Source: an uncultured Saccharospirillaceae bacterium (GTDB lineage: Bacteria; Pseudomonadota; Gammaproteobacteria; Pseudomonadales; Oceanobacteraceae). From it: a DNA stretch of 64,000 nucleotides. The first letter of the stretch is position 1, and each line of letters opens with the position of its first letter. The notes beneath the pieces are model-generated. The model saw only the letters and a list, made by a program, of their open reading frames with translations. It was not told where the DNA came from and ran no database searches. The position numbers and the translations under genes were made by a program. Below, piece by piece: positions 18,369 through 27,945 of this stretch. The stretch spans positions 1-64,000 of the forward strand of contig CANMOZ010000019.1 in NCBI GenBank assembly GCA_947499545.1, read 5' to 3'.

Positions 18369-20321
18369 TTAACTTTGACTTTTCAAAAGAGGTGGCATGG
18401 GGCATCCCAAACCCGAAGCGACCACTCGAATGACTTGGGACTCTTCAATGCGCAGAACATGATCGTAATTGGCTATCTCAATACAGGCTGATAATAATTT
18501 TTTCCGTTTAAATTCTGGCAAGGTTGCACAATCACTCAAGGCATCATCCAAACGTTCAGCACATTGTTTCCACTCGATTCTCTTCAGTGTCAAATTAAAG
18601 TATGGACCGATTTTATTCAAGGCTGATTGGGTACGGTCAAGACTCATTGCAGACACATGACAAATACTTGAGACAATGACATTAATAGATGAATGATACA
18701 GCTTAAAACTCTTCCCCTGATCAAAGGAGCCAAATCGTTTTTTTGTAAATAGTACACGATAAAGGTGTTTCAGCAACGCATGCAGGCTCCACTCCAGTAA
18801 CGCCATTCGGCGATCAAGTCTAATAATGTGATTCACATGCTCTAATAATTCATCAAACTGATCGCGACGCAACCGCCTGAGAGAAGGAACCATCAAATCA
18901 AAGAGTGAGAGTACATCCTGAATCCTGGATTGTTCTAATGCCAAAGCAGCTGTTTCTATTCGCCGCAGCTCCATTGGATACACTTCTTGTATATATTTAA
19001 GCTTTTCTGGGTAACATTCACTTCCAGGCGTCATCAACAAAGCGAGCACAAGATAGCCATTTGCTTGTTTAGTATGCATCAATTGCGCTAACTGCATCGG
19101 CAGCATTGCAACCAGTGACTTGGCATAAGCGAGGTGTTCCGCATCAGGCTCGCTTGAATGATTGAATGCGGATAATAAATCTTGATTCGTAAACGTCATA
19201 AATTGAAAAGCAGACCCACCCGATCGTTTTAGTTCGTATTCGTCAACAGGGCCTTCTGAAGTGATTTGTCTAGCATTTTCTTTTAGAGTATAAATGCCAT
19301 CTTCGTAGATACCTTCCAATGGGCGGTCATCATGTTTAATAATAGGAGAGAAACGTCCATTCCAACCTGGGTCTAGTTTCCGTATACGGCTCATGATTGT
19401 GGGATGTGTCGAGAAGATACGCTCCGAAAAGAAATAGGCGGCTTCACAAAAAAACATATGCCTCACTTCATGATTGGTTTGCACAGGCACAACCGCGTTT
19501 GAATCTTTTGAAATATATTTTAGTGCTCCTGCCAAAGTGTCTTTTTCTCGTGTTATTTTTACGGCAGTCGCATCCGCAAAAGCGATGCGAGTTCGACACA
19601 ACCAAGCTTGTAATATTTGCCCTGATAGATTTCCTACAAACCCCATCAGATACACCCAAAACCCTAAAAATGCCAAAGGCAATAGAATCACCATTAGACC
19701 ACTGCGTACGTCATACAGGGGCAATATCATTTTAACGCCTATTTTTGAAACCAATGACAGGCCAAAGACGTAGCCAACCGCCTTAAAATTTATTTTAGAA
19801 CTGCCGTCTATGATATGGCTCATTGCCTGCGCGACCACGGCTTCAAGCTCTCGCCGGTTCAACGTATTCAAACAACCTCGTGTTAAGCAAATGGCTGTAT
19901 CTTCTGGAGATACCCCAACTGAAAAGGCATTTATATTCCGAGTTTCAAATAAAAATGTACTGGGCATAGGAATGCCCGCTGCGATTGAGACTTCTTCTAC
20001 AACATTTAAATATCGCTGTTCAAACTCAGTGGTAGGCTCCCACATAGGTTCGGCGTCCAAACGTTTCATTAACCCCAAAGCGCCCTGACGAGTTAAACGC
20101 CATTGACACCATGCCGCGCCGCCCCCAACGATGCCAATTATGGAGACTAACGCCCACACAAATACTTGCGAAAAAGAAACCTTAATAAAAACTGCCAAGC
20201 TCGCATATATCGACCAGCTAGTGAACAAGGCAATAAATAGGATACATACAATAAACAGCAAAAAAATCAGAGCACTTTTTCTTTGATGATTTTTTTGCTC
20301 AAAGAAAAAACCGGCTTTCAT
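18369..20321 (-). CDS. M48-like pseudoprotease, zinc site lost (copy B)
   Basis: 650 residues, collinear with its two neighbours over the whole length (EQRYLNVVEEVSIAAGIPMP is shared nearly exactly). Where the others have H-E-x-x-H this protein reads QAMSH at 165-169. The third zinc ligand in R-E-Y-H-A-D-A has become RIAFADA, so the first His, the catalytic Glu and the third ligand are all replaced. The frame is intact, the membrane segments and C-terminal domain are kept, and the gene sits tightly in the operon (1 base to A, 2 bases to C). A structural or regulatory partner role is inferred rather than decay. Catalysis by this subunit is not expected. Confidence 0.88.
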   Translation of the reverse strand: MKAGFFFEQKNHQRKSALIFLLFIVCILFIALFTSWSIYASLAVFIKVSFSQVFVWALVSIIGIVGGGAAWCQWRLTRQGALGLMKRLDAEPMWEPTTEFEQRYLNVVEEVSIAAGIPMPSTFLFETRNINAFSVGVSPEDTAICLTRGCLNTLNRRELEAVVAQAMSHIIDGSSKINFKAVGYVFGLSLVSKIGVKMILPLYDVRSGLMVILLPLAFLGFWVYLMGFVGNLSGQILQAWLCRTRIAFADATAVKITREKDTLAGALKYISKDSNAVVPVQTNHEVRHMFFCEAAYFFSERIFSTHPTIMSRIRKLDPGWNGRFSPIIKHDDRPLEGIYEDGIYTLKENARQITSEGPVDEYELKRSGGSAFQFMTFTNQDLLSAFNHSSEPDAEHLAYAKSLVAMLPMQLAQLMHTKQANGYLVLALLMTPGSECYPEKLKYIQEVYPMELRRIETAALALEQSRIQDVLSLFDLMVPSLRRLRRDQFDELLEHVNHIIRLDRRMALLEWSLHALLKHLYRVLFTKKRFGSFDQGKSFKLYHSSINVIVSSICHVSAMSLDRTQSALNKIGPYFNLTLKRIEWKQCAERLDDALSDCATLPEFKRKKLLSACIEIANYDHVLRIEESQVIRVVASGLGCPMPPLLKSQS

Positions 20322-20323
20322 GC

Positions 20324-22276
20324 CTAGACTGCAGATTGTCTAATAATAGGGGGTATAGGGCATCCTAAAAGCGTCGCAATGGCTCTCAAAATCTGAGATT
20401 CTTCAACCGTCACTTGTTGATCAAATTCAACCATTTCAACACAAGCTTTTAATATTAACTCTCGATCAAAATCGATCAGTTGAGAGCAACGAGACAATGC
20501 CTTATCGACCGCAGCAAATGGCAACATTTTTTCTGGCAGCCTGCACTCCACTCCTAGCAATTTGGATGCATTTTCTAAAGCTATTTTACATTTATCAGAA
20601 GGCATTTTAGTTGCTATGCAAAGCGTCTGCATAACAAGTTCAACCTCTTCTTTAGAACGCTTAATGGTGAAATTCAGGTCAAGGCCTTGTTTAGCTTTCG
20701 GAACAAAGAGTACGCGAAACAGACTTTTTGAAAGCGAAAATAAGCACCATTCAAATAATGTAACTTTTTTATCTGCTTTGATTAGTTCCAACATCTGTTT
20801 GAGAAGCGTTTTAAACTCGGTTTCATTTAAACGCCTTAATGCGGGCACGAGCAAATCAAAAATCGACAGTACATCCTGCATTTTTGCCTCTTTTAGAGCT
20901 TCTTTTGCCTGCATGGCTTTTGCTGAAAGCCTGTGATCATACTGTTTGATGATGCCAAGCTGTTGCAGCTGCTCATCAGGGTCATCAGAAAGCAATAGAG
21001 CGAATAGAACTGCTGGTGCATTATCTTTTTCATGGACCATCGTAGAAATCGCAAAAGGCAACCCAAACATGAGTTCTCGAGCATAATTCAGGTGATCATC
21101 ACCAGGATTTCCCGTTGCTTTAAATGCCCGTTCGATATCCATAGCTGAAAACTGTAACATTGAAAAAGCGGCGGCACCGACAGCCATGGTGGCAGACTCC
21201 GATAGGGCTCCATCAGGGCCCACAGGGCGCTCTTGTGCTTCTCGCACATGAGCCAAGGGGACTTCCTCTTGCACCTCTCGTGGAATAAATTCGTAATCCC
21301 AACCCGGTTCAAGCTTTAGAATTCTCTTTTCAATTGGCGGGTGCGTGGAGAATACACGATTAAACGACTGAACGGCCGCTTCACAAAAAAACATATGCCG
21401 CATCTCAATTGCCGCCGCTCCAGACACCTGCGTGCCTGACGACCCACCAATGCGCTTTAGAGCATCCGCCAGCGATTGTGGATTACGTGTAAATTGCACC
21501 GCAGCAGCGTCCGCATGATACTCACGAGTACGACTCAACAAAGACTGTATAATTTGCGCAGCAAATGCACCGACATAACCGATGATCATCAAGGCAATCC
21601 CGGCAATGGCGATACGGCCATCTCGTGAATCACTAGAGCGACTTGAGTGCCCACCGCGAGAACCATGAACCATTAATTCGCCCAACTGAGTGAGAAGCGA
21701 GATGCCGAAAATAACGCCCATCGCTCTAAGATTTATACGAGTATCGCCATGCACAATATGACCTAACTCGTGACCGATAATGGCTTCAAGTTCTGCCCTA
21801 GGCATGCATTGTAGGCAACCTCGTGTCACACAGACCAAAGCATCTTTTGTTGAATACCCTGCTGCGAAAGCATTGACGGTAGGTGTTTCTAAAATGTATA
21901 TCTGAGGAACAGGTATACCCGCTGCAATCGAAATTTCTTCAACCACATTGAGGTAACGCTTTTCAAGGTTCGTTTGAGGGTCTACTAGCTCGTCCGCCCC
22001 AATTAATTGGGCCACTTTATAGGCCCCTCCCTTTGATAGGCTCAACACTCGGTAGTACATACCACCCAAAATAAAGGGCGTCATCAGTGCTAAAGCGATC
22101 AGGAATAAATCTGTATAAGGCGGAGGGGCAGGCGCATCAGGCTCAAACTGCCAAGCCCAATGAACACAGAGTGCCATTAGCGCAGACGTGGCGACAATAA
22201 CAACGCAAAACCCGACATACAACATTCGGGTTTGCGCACGAGCAGAGCGCTGCCAATCAAAGAAGCTTCGGCTCAT
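20324..22276 (-). CDS. M48 family metallopeptidase with C-terminal extension (copy C)
   Basis: 650 residues with the same plan as copy A. N-terminal membrane segments (about 18-75) are separated by a short Pro-rich loop (PDAPAPPPY). The M48 domain has HELGH at 169-173 and the ligand in REYHADAAAVQ, and a Ser/Arg-rich loop (HSSRSSDSRDGR) precedes the internal membrane pair. The C-terminal helical half ends with the acidic EF-like block (FDQQVTVEESQILRAIA). It is first of the three peptidase genes, 14 bases after lemA. It is predicted to be an inner-membrane zinc protease facing the cytoplasm, as for HtpX. Confidence 0.9.
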   Translation of the reverse strand: MSRSFFDWQRSARAQTRMLYVGFCVVIVATSALMALCVHWAWQFEPDAPAPPPYTDLFLIALALMTPFILGGMYYRVLSLSKGGAYKVAQLIGADELVDPQTNLEKRYLNVVEEISIAAGIPVPQIYILETPTVNAFAAGYSTKDALVCVTRGCLQCMPRAELEAIIGHELGHIVHGDTRINLRAMGVIFGISLLTQLGELMVHGSRGGHSSRSSDSRDGRIAIAGIALMIIGYVGAFAAQIIQSLLSRTREYHADAAAVQFTRNPQSLADALKRIGGSSGTQVSGAAAIEMRHMFFCEAAVQSFNRVFSTHPPIEKRILKLEPGWDYEFIPREVQEEVPLAHVREAQERPVGPDGALSESATMAVGAAAFSMLQFSAMDIERAFKATGNPGDDHLNYARELMFGLPFAISTMVHEKDNAPAVLFALLLSDDPDEQLQQLGIIKQYDHRLSAKAMQAKEALKEAKMQDVLSIFDLLVPALRRLNETEFKTLLKQMLELIKADKKVTLFEWCLFSLSKSLFRVLFVPKAKQGLDLNFTIKRSKEEVELVMQTLCIATKMPSDKCKIALENASKLLGVECRLPEKMLPFAAVDKALSRCSQLIDFDRELILKACVEMVEFDQQVTVEESQILRAIATLLGCPIPPIIRQSAV

Positions 22277-22290
22277 CGTTACGACTTAGG

Positions 22291-22878
22291 TCAAAATTTA
22301 ACTTCAGGTGCTTTTTGAATTTCCGCTTTATCCTCAAACTCCAACAAAGCAGCATCCTGTGTAAATCCAGTTTTTCCAGCAACAATGTTATTTGGAAAGC
22401 TTTGACGGTAAACATTGAAGACCATCACCGCATCGTTATAACACTGGCGAGCAGCCGCCACGCGGTTTTCAGTACTGGAAAGCTCTTCCATCACCTGCAA
22501 CATGGTTGAGTCAGCTTTTAAGTCCGGATAAGCCTCAACGACCACATTTAACCCCCCCAGTGCTGACGTAAGAGCCTGCTCAGCATTGCCCAAAGAGGCT
22601 ATATCGCCAGGGTTTAAGGTAGACATTGCTTTTTCCAGCACTTGGGCAGCCGAGTTCCGGGCACTGATGACTCGATCAAGAGTCTCTTGCTCATGCTTCA
22701 AATAACCTTTGGCCGTATTCACCAAATTTGGAATCAATTCATGTCGTCTTTTTAATTGAACATCAATCTGTGCGAATGCATTTTTATACTCATTTTTTCT
22801 TGCAACCAGACCGTTATAGATGGTTATTAACCAAACGATCAGAGCGGCAATAATGCCTAAAATAATCCAACCTTCCAT
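22291..22878 (-). CDS. lemA: LemA family protein
   Basis: 195 residues from the ATG at 22878, which has AGAGGTG five bases upstream; the frame continues further 5' without support. One N-terminal membrane segment (WIILGIIAALIVWLITIYNGLV) is followed by the LemA helical domain with RRHELIPNLVNTAKGYLKHE and the C-terminal motif VYRQSFPNNIVAGKTGF. LemA proteins are membrane-anchored helical bundles of unclear biochemical role. They are often encoded beside M48/HtpX-type peptidases or TPM-domain proteins. It is the first gene of the operon with three M48 paralogues, which suggests an envelope quality-control complex. Confidence 0.93.
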   Translation of the reverse strand: MEGWIILGIIAALIVWLITIYNGLVARKNEYKNAFAQIDVQLKRRHELIPNLVNTAKGYLKHEQETLDRVISARNSAAQVLEKAMSTLNPGDIASLGNAEQALTSALGGLNVVVEAYPDLKADSTMLQVMEELSSTENRVAAARQCYNDAVMVFNVYRQSFPNNIVAGKTGFTQDAALLEFEDKAEIQKAPEVKF

Positions 22879-22976
22879 CTTCGCACCTCTGCACTGGGGA
22901 CTCTTTGGAGCATAATGGAAAAGTCCCAAAAGTACTAGTCAACCTGCTGGGGGCCGCTAACCTGTTCTCAAATAAC

Positions 22977-22997
22977 AAAAAAACCGGCTTACGCCGG
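22977..22997 (-). terminator. rpoS terminator
   Basis: The stem CCGGC (22984-22988) / GCCGG (22993-22997) with a 4-base loop is followed on the minus strand by seven T (A-run 22977-22983). It lies about 40 bases after the rpoS stop and insulates rpoS from lemA. Confidence 0.85.
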
Positions 22998-23038
22998 CTC
23001 TATGTTTCATTCAAGTCATTGATATGTCTATTGCAGCT

Positions 23039-24049
23039 TCAGCGCACACTGCCAAACAATGTTTTACCGTTAAGCCCTTGTTTTTCCAAAATTTCTCTCA
23101 ACCTTTTTAAGGCTTCCACCTGAATTTGGCGAACGCGCTCTCGTGTTAACCCAATCTCTCGGCCTACCTCTTCCAAGGTGCTGGTTTCATACCCTCTAAG
23201 ACCAAAACGCCTTGAGACGACTTCACATTGCTTTTCTGTAAGCTGGCAGAGCCACTCATCAATACTTGAGCGAATATCATCATCCTGCAACACCTCGCAA
23301 GGGTCACTTTGATGCTCATCAGCGATTGTATCTAAAACGGATTTATCGGTATCAAACCCCAAGGGTGAGTCGACCGATGTCACACGCTCATTAAGGCTAA
23401 GCATCCTTTTAACATCGTCAACGGGTTTGTCCAATAACTCGGCTATTTCTTCCGCAGTAGGTTCATGATCAAGTTTTTGGGTAAGTTCACGAGCAGCTCG
23501 CAAGTAAACATTTAACTCTTTCACAACATGGATGGGAAGGCGTATGGTCCGGGTTTGATTCATGATGGCCCGTTCAATGGTTTGCCTAATCCACCAAGTG
23601 GCGTAAGTAGAAAATCTAAAGCCTCTTTCAGGGTCGAATTTTTCAACGGCTCGTATCAGACCCAAGTTACCTTCTTCAATAAGATCAAGCAGTGACAAGC
23701 CACGATTGACATAGCGCCTTGAAATTTTAACCACCAGGCGGAGGTTACTCTCTATCATGCGCTTTCGACCTTGCTCATCGCCTTTGCGCGCTAAGCGAGC
23801 AAAGAAGACCTCCTCTTCAGGCGTCAACAATGGCGAAAAGCCAATCTCATTGAGGTAAAGCTGGGTAGCATCTAACGTTTTTTGAAGGTCTGGATCTCGA
23901 TCTCGATTTTGAGTTAAGCGAGTTAACTCTTCGTCCTCACTGGATTCGTTCTCATTCGAATCACTATCTTCGATGGGCAGATCATCGAGAGCCATATCGT
24001 CTTCAGCGACGTTTGCATCGTCAGCTTGATACTCCCTTTGTAAGGCCAT
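23039..24049 (-). CDS. rpoS: RNA polymerase sigma factor RpoS
   Basis: 336 residues, normal for Pseudomonas-type RpoS. This stationary-phase and general-stress sigma factor directs core polymerase to stress promoters. Region 1.2 ([21 protein letters not shown]), region 2 ([19 protein letters not shown], then [18 protein letters not shown]), region 3 and region 4.2 ([20 protein letters not shown]) are all present. The acidic N-terminus is typical. It is downstream of nlpD, where the main rpoS promoter commonly lies inside nlpD. Confidence 0.97.
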   Translation of the reverse strand: MALQREYQADDANVAEDDMALDDLPIEDSDSNENESSEDEELTRLTQNRDRDPDLQKTLDATQLYLNEIGFSPLLTPEEEVFFARLARKGDEQGRKRMIESNLRLVVKISRRYVNRGLSLLDLIEEGNLGLIRAVEKFDPERGFRFSTYATWWIRQTIERAIMNQTRTIRLPIHVVKELNVYLRAARELTQKLDHEPTAEEIAELLDKPVDDVKRMLSLNERVTSVDSPLGFDTDKSVLDTIADEHQSDPCEVLQDDDIRSSIDEWLCQLTEKQCEVVSRRFGLRGYETSTLEEVGREIGLTRERVRQIQVEALKRLREILEKQGLNGKTLFGSVR

Positions 24050-24152
24050 AATGTCTTCTCACCCTTGTTATAGTTGTCAGCGGCTAGCTGATGAATCCAA
24101 CATTTATGCCACTTCGACAACGGGTTGAATGACGCCCCTTCGAGCTTTTTAG

Positions 24153-24977
24153 CTACCCATTACGAGGCAGCAAGCGCAAGGGATTCACAGGCTTGCCCTT
24201 ACGACGCACCTCAAAGTGCAATCGCGCATGTTGAGTATCATCTTTACTCAACTGGGCAATGGTTTGCCGTGCCTGGACAATGTCATTCTCTTTCACCAAG
24301 ACTTTGTGGTTATTGGCGTAGGCGCTTAGATAAAGTCCGTTGTGATCAATAATCACCAACTGACCATACCCTCTTGGCCCAACGCCAGCGAAGACAACCT
24401 TACCCGCAGCAGCAGCCCTCACAGACTGGCCAAGCTCGCCCTTGATATCAATCCCCTTATTTACGGGTGATTTCGTTGAAAAATTGGCGACAACCCTGCC
24501 TGAAATGGGCCAATGCCACTTAACATTTGTTTTCAAATGCCCTGGTGGTGAGTGGGGCTTGGGGGTTGGCGCAGGCCTAGTTTGCTTGCCTGACGCAACT
24601 TTTGGTTTATTTGACGGTTTACTGGCAACCGTTGGGACTTTATTGTGAGGTTTTGTATATTGTCTCGATGCTTCTTTCAATGTGATTTTTTGACCAGGGT
24701 AAATCACATAGGGAGAGGGTATGTTGTTAGCGCTCGCCAACTTCCGGTAATCCAGATCTGCTTGGAGTGCAATCCCAAAAAGCGTATCACCTCTACGAAC
24801 CACATAATCAGACCCTGCTGGCACATACTGGGTACCCGAGAATTTGTTTTCTATAGAAACAAAACCGCCAGCACACCCAACTAACGTTAAGCTACAGAAC
24901 GTAACGAAAATAAGGGGCTTTGAATAACAACGTTCAGCGATTTGACGGAGGTACAACAGCACATTCAAGGTCCTCAC
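24153..24977 (-). CDS. nlpD: Murein hydrolase activator NlpD (LysM + degenerate M23)
   Basis: 274 residues from a GTG. The lipoprotein signal has a lipobox (LTLVGC) near residue 35. One LysM domain (YVVRRGDTLFGIALQADLDY) is followed by a basic Pro/Lys/Thr linker and a C-terminal M23 (LytM) domain. In that domain the first zinc-binding His region reads KGIDIKGELG, which is degenerate, while LHFEVRRKGKPVNPL is retained. This fits NlpD, which activates the amidase AmiC at the septum and is not itself a hydrolase. It lies just upstream of rpoS as in most Gammaproteobacteria. Confidence 0.93.
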   Translation of the reverse strand: MRTLNVLLYLRQIAERCYSKPLIFVTFCSLTLVGCAGGFVSIENKFSGTQYVPAGSDYVVRRGDTLFGIALQADLDYRKLASANNIPSPYVIYPGQKITLKEASRQYTKPHNKVPTVASKPSNKPKVASGKQTRPAPTPKPHSPPGHLKTNVKWHWPISGRVVANFSTKSPVNKGIDIKGELGQSVRAAAAGKVVFAGVGPRGYGQLVIIDHNGLYLSAYANNHKVLVKENDIVQARQTIAQLSKDDTQHARLHFEVRRKGKPVNPLRLLPRNG

Positions 24978-25191
24978 AAATGACTTGCCAAAAGGCGCTA
25001 AGTTAAGTGCATGTCCAGCTTAGCGGAACTTTTGTAAGAAGAAAAAAATATTAAATCGTTACAAAAAAGGGGCGAGGAGGGTAAGCCCTGTATCATTTAA
25101 CTGCCCAGGTGTGCTTTTTTTGACAGCCATCACATTATGAGATTTGCCAAATCACACTCCTCCCCACTTTCACATCAAGACTCTTGAACAA

Positions 25192-26172
25192 TCAAGATGC
25201 CTGGGGAGCCTTATCAGTACGCCCAACGTATTCAATTAGCAAAACGGTGGCCATCCCCAGCAATCCTAAAAGAAGCACCAACATCCACTGCGACGCCTCA
25301 CCTGAAAGCTGTTCAAATGTCCATGGCATAACATTTTCTTGCAGCAAGGGTTTTTGATTGCCTTGTCGATCCAGGCGAAAACTTAAGGTGTTCTTCCATG
25401 GCCAAACCTTAACTAAGGCACCTAACATAATGCCTGTCAGCAGCCCCAACGTTTCATTATGGTAATGATGCAGCAAGTAACTCAGCAACCGTACAAAGCT
25501 AAGCAACCCAATAATGGCGCCCACTGCAAAACAGATGAGTAACGCGATATCCAAGGACTTAACCGCTGCGATTAAGCCCGAATACAAACCCATCATCAGC
25601 AATATAAACGAACCCGAAATGCCAGGTAGAATCATGGCGCAAATGGCAATCATCCCTCCAAAGAATAGGGTCACAGCGGTGACAGGCGTTTCGGTTGGCG
25701 ATAGAAAGCCTACCGCAATTCCAAGCGCCAATCCTCCCAAGCCAATCACCAGAACTTTTAGGGAATGCGTTTCAATTCTACGGCTAATCATCCAGCTCGA
25801 GGCCAAGATCAATCCAAAAAAATACCCCCACAAAAGGGGGGCATGGTGTTCTAACCCATAATGAATGGCATTTGCGAGACTAAAAATGCTCACCAATACA
25901 CCGGAAAAAATGAGCGTTAAAAATGTCCCATCAATGGCTTTCCAAACCGATGAGAAGCCTTCTTTTTTCCAAATAGCCCATAAGCGAAGATCGAAACTGC
26001 TTAATGCATCAATCAGCCGTTCATAGCGCCCAGAAATAAAAGCGATAGTGCCACCAGAAACACCAGGAACGACATCGGCTGCCCCCATGGCAACACCTGT
26101 TAACCAGGTCATAAAGGGTTCTTTCTTAGATGATGCCTGAGTTGTTGACGTGGAATTCATGCCGTTTTTCAC
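25192..26172 (-). CDS. DUF368 family membrane protein
   Basis: 326 residues, with about eight to nine hydrophobic segments. The family signature is near the N-terminus (GVAMGAADVVPGVSGGTIAFISGRYERLI) and repeats internally as MILPGISGSFILLMMGLYSGL. These two inverted PGxSG motifs recall transporters with internal duplication. DUF368 proteins have been linked to undecaprenyl-phosphate (C55-P) recycling across the membrane in other bacteria; that role is inferred here from family membership. The gene lies between nlpD and pcm on the same strand. Confidence 0.9.
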   Translation of the reverse strand: MKNGMNSTSTTQASSKKEPFMTWLTGVAMGAADVVPGVSGGTIAFISGRYERLIDALSSFDLRLWAIWKKEGFSSVWKAIDGTFLTLIFSGVLVSIFSLANAIHYGLEHHAPLLWGYFFGLILASSWMISRRIETHSLKVLVIGLGGLALGIAVGFLSPTETPVTAVTLFFGGMIAICAMILPGISGSFILLMMGLYSGLIAAVKSLDIALLICFAVGAIIGLLSFVRLLSYLLHHYHNETLGLLTGIMLGALVKVWPWKNTLSFRLDRQGNQKPLLQENVMPWTFEQLSGEASQWMLVLLLGLLGMATVLLIEYVGRTDKAPQAS

Positions 26173-26205
26173 TGTTACTGATTACATAATGGGTGTAGAC
26201 GAAAC

Positions 26206-26880
26206 CTAATGATCGATACCTTCTACACCGGCAATTAATGGGACAAAGCGTACGAATTCAAAACCATCACTCTGAAGAACGCCAGATTTATGATAGCGGT
26301 ATAATTGCTGTGTCCCTGAAACATCGCCTATCGGAATGACCAAAACCCCACCAGGCGCCAACTGCTCCAATAACGCTGCGGGTAATTCGGGCGCGCAAGC
26401 AGTCACGATAATACCGTCATAGGGTGCGTTGGATTTCAATCCTTGAAAGCCATCCGCTATAAACGAGTGAATGTTGTTTAGACTCAGCGCATGCCATCGA
26501 CTCGTCGCTTTAGATGCCAATATCCCTAAGCGCTCAACGGTGTAAACCTCATCAACCAGTTTTGAAAGCACCGTTGTTTGATAGCCACACCCTGTTCCTA
26601 CTTCGAGTACACGTTTAAGGTGTCCAAAGGAAAGCAATAGTTCCGTCATTCGGGCGACGATATAAGGCTGTGAAATCGTTTGCCCATACCCTATAGGCAA
26701 GGCACTGTCTTCATACGCTAAGTGAGCCATGGCCTCATCGACAAAGATATGGCGAGGTATGCTCGCCATCGTTTCCAATACGGGCTCACTTCGAATGCCT
26801 TCGGTCTGAAGCCGCTCAATCATACGCATACGAGTGCGTTTTGAGGTCATGCCCCGCCCCTCAATCCACTCTGGTGTCAT
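26206..26880 (-). CDS. pcm: Protein-L-isoaspartate O-methyltransferase
   Basis: 224 residues. Pcm transfers a methyl group from S-adenosylmethionine to L-isoaspartyl residues to start repair of aged proteins. The substrate motif (SALPIGYGQTISQPYIVARM) and the SAM motif (VLEVGTGCGYQTTVLS) are clear. The ATG at 26880 has AAGGA six bases upstream; a second ATG at 26850 also has a good purine stretch and matches the usual MTSxRTR start, so the exact N-terminus is uncertain. It lies 3 bases after surE and is probably translationally coupled. Confidence 0.95.
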   Translation of the reverse strand: MTPEWIEGRGMTSKRTRMRMIERLQTEGIRSEPVLETMASIPRHIFVDEAMAHLAYEDSALPIGYGQTISQPYIVARMTELLLSFGHLKRVLEVGTGCGYQTTVLSKLVDEVYTVERLGILASKATSRWHALSLNNIHSFIADGFQGLKSNAPYDGIIVTACAPELPAALLEQLAPGGVLVIPIGDVSGTQQLYRYHKSGVLQSDGFEFVRFVPLIAGVEGIDH

Positions 26881-26883
26881 TCG

Positions 26884-27630
26884 TTATCCTTCATCACGAA
26901 CCAACGCCTGAACCTGAGACTGCGCGGAATAAGCTGTCATATCAATCTGTATCGGGGTTATAGACACTTTATTTTGCTCAATTGCATAAAAGTCCGTTCC
27001 TTCACCTGCATCTTGTCCCTGCCCAGAACCTGAGATCCAGTAACAAAGCTTCCCTCTTGGGTTCGTCATTTCTACTGGATTATCAGAACGTGCTCGATGC
27101 CCTAAGCGTGTAACCTCAACCCCTTGTATTTCTTCGAAAGGAATGTCTGGAACATTAATGTTCAGCAATACACCCTTGGGAAGCCTTAGCTCCGCAAGTT
27201 TTGGCAACCATGCCACGAGAAAGCGAGCGGCACTAGCAAAGTGCTCCACACCGTTTAAAGAGATCGCTATTGGGTTTCGGTCTAGAAAACGCCCCTCTGT
27301 AGCCGCAGCAACGGTTCCAGAATAAAGAACATCATCACCCAAATTGGCTCCAGAATTAATGCCTGATAAAACAATGTCCGGCTCCTCAATACAAAGCCGA
27401 TGCAACCCAAGGTGCACACAATCTGTCGGCGTGCCATTGAGGCACATCGCTTGATCTGACAAAGTAATGGGATGCAAGGGGCGATCTAGCGTCAAGGAGT
27501 TACTGGCTCCGCTTCGATCTCGATCTGGCGCAATGATGGTTACTTGATGACCACCCAAACGAAGATGTTCAGCCAAGATGTTAATACCTGGCGCATGCAC
27601 CCCATCATCATTCGATAACAGTATTTTCAC
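26884..27630 (-). CDS. surE: 5'-nucleotidase SurE
   Basis: 248 residues, the family norm. SurE is a metal-dependent phosphatase for nucleoside monophosphates and related substrates, tied to stationary-phase survival. It starts with the diagnostic MKILLSNDDGVHAPGI (metal-binding Asp pair), then APDRDRSGASNSLTL and VLSGINSGANLGDDVLYSGTV. The operon order surE-pcm is conserved. Upstream the usual partner truD is displaced by two solute-binding-protein genes. Confidence 0.96.
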   Translation of the reverse strand: MKILLSNDDGVHAPGINILAEHLRLGGHQVTIIAPDRDRSGASNSLTLDRPLHPITLSDQAMCLNGTPTDCVHLGLHRLCIEEPDIVLSGINSGANLGDDVLYSGTVAAATEGRFLDRNPIAISLNGVEHFASAARFLVAWLPKLAELRLPKGVLLNINVPDIPFEEIQGVEVTRLGHRARSDNPVEMTNPRGKLCYWISGSGQGQDAGEGTDFYAIEQNKVSITPIQIDMTAYSAQSQVQALVRDEG

Positions 27631-27945
27631 TTATAACCCAACCCTTTGTAATATATAGTTTTTTTACGTTCTTAGCACTCAAAAAACCTATTCAGTGCGC
27701 TTACATGCACACACTTATTATCTGCCCCTAAGTTATGACGAACTGATTCTACCAGACTCGCCTATTAATTTCGTCGTCTATGCCCCTTCATCAAAGCGCT
27801 GATCGAGTACAATCACAAAGCGAGAGAAGCCATAAACAATACATTCTCAATACAGCTGCTGATCTTGTTTTGTAGGCAGTTAATGAGCAATTCAGGCTTC
27901 GGTAGCTCATAAGCCATAAAGGGTGCCCGTTATGCTGGCGCAGAA
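27631..27945. other. Intergenic gap upstream of surE
   Basis: About 315 bases with no gene seen. It presumably holds the surE promoter and the 3' end of the inserted solute-binding-protein transcript. No clear terminator was found. Confidence 0.35.
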
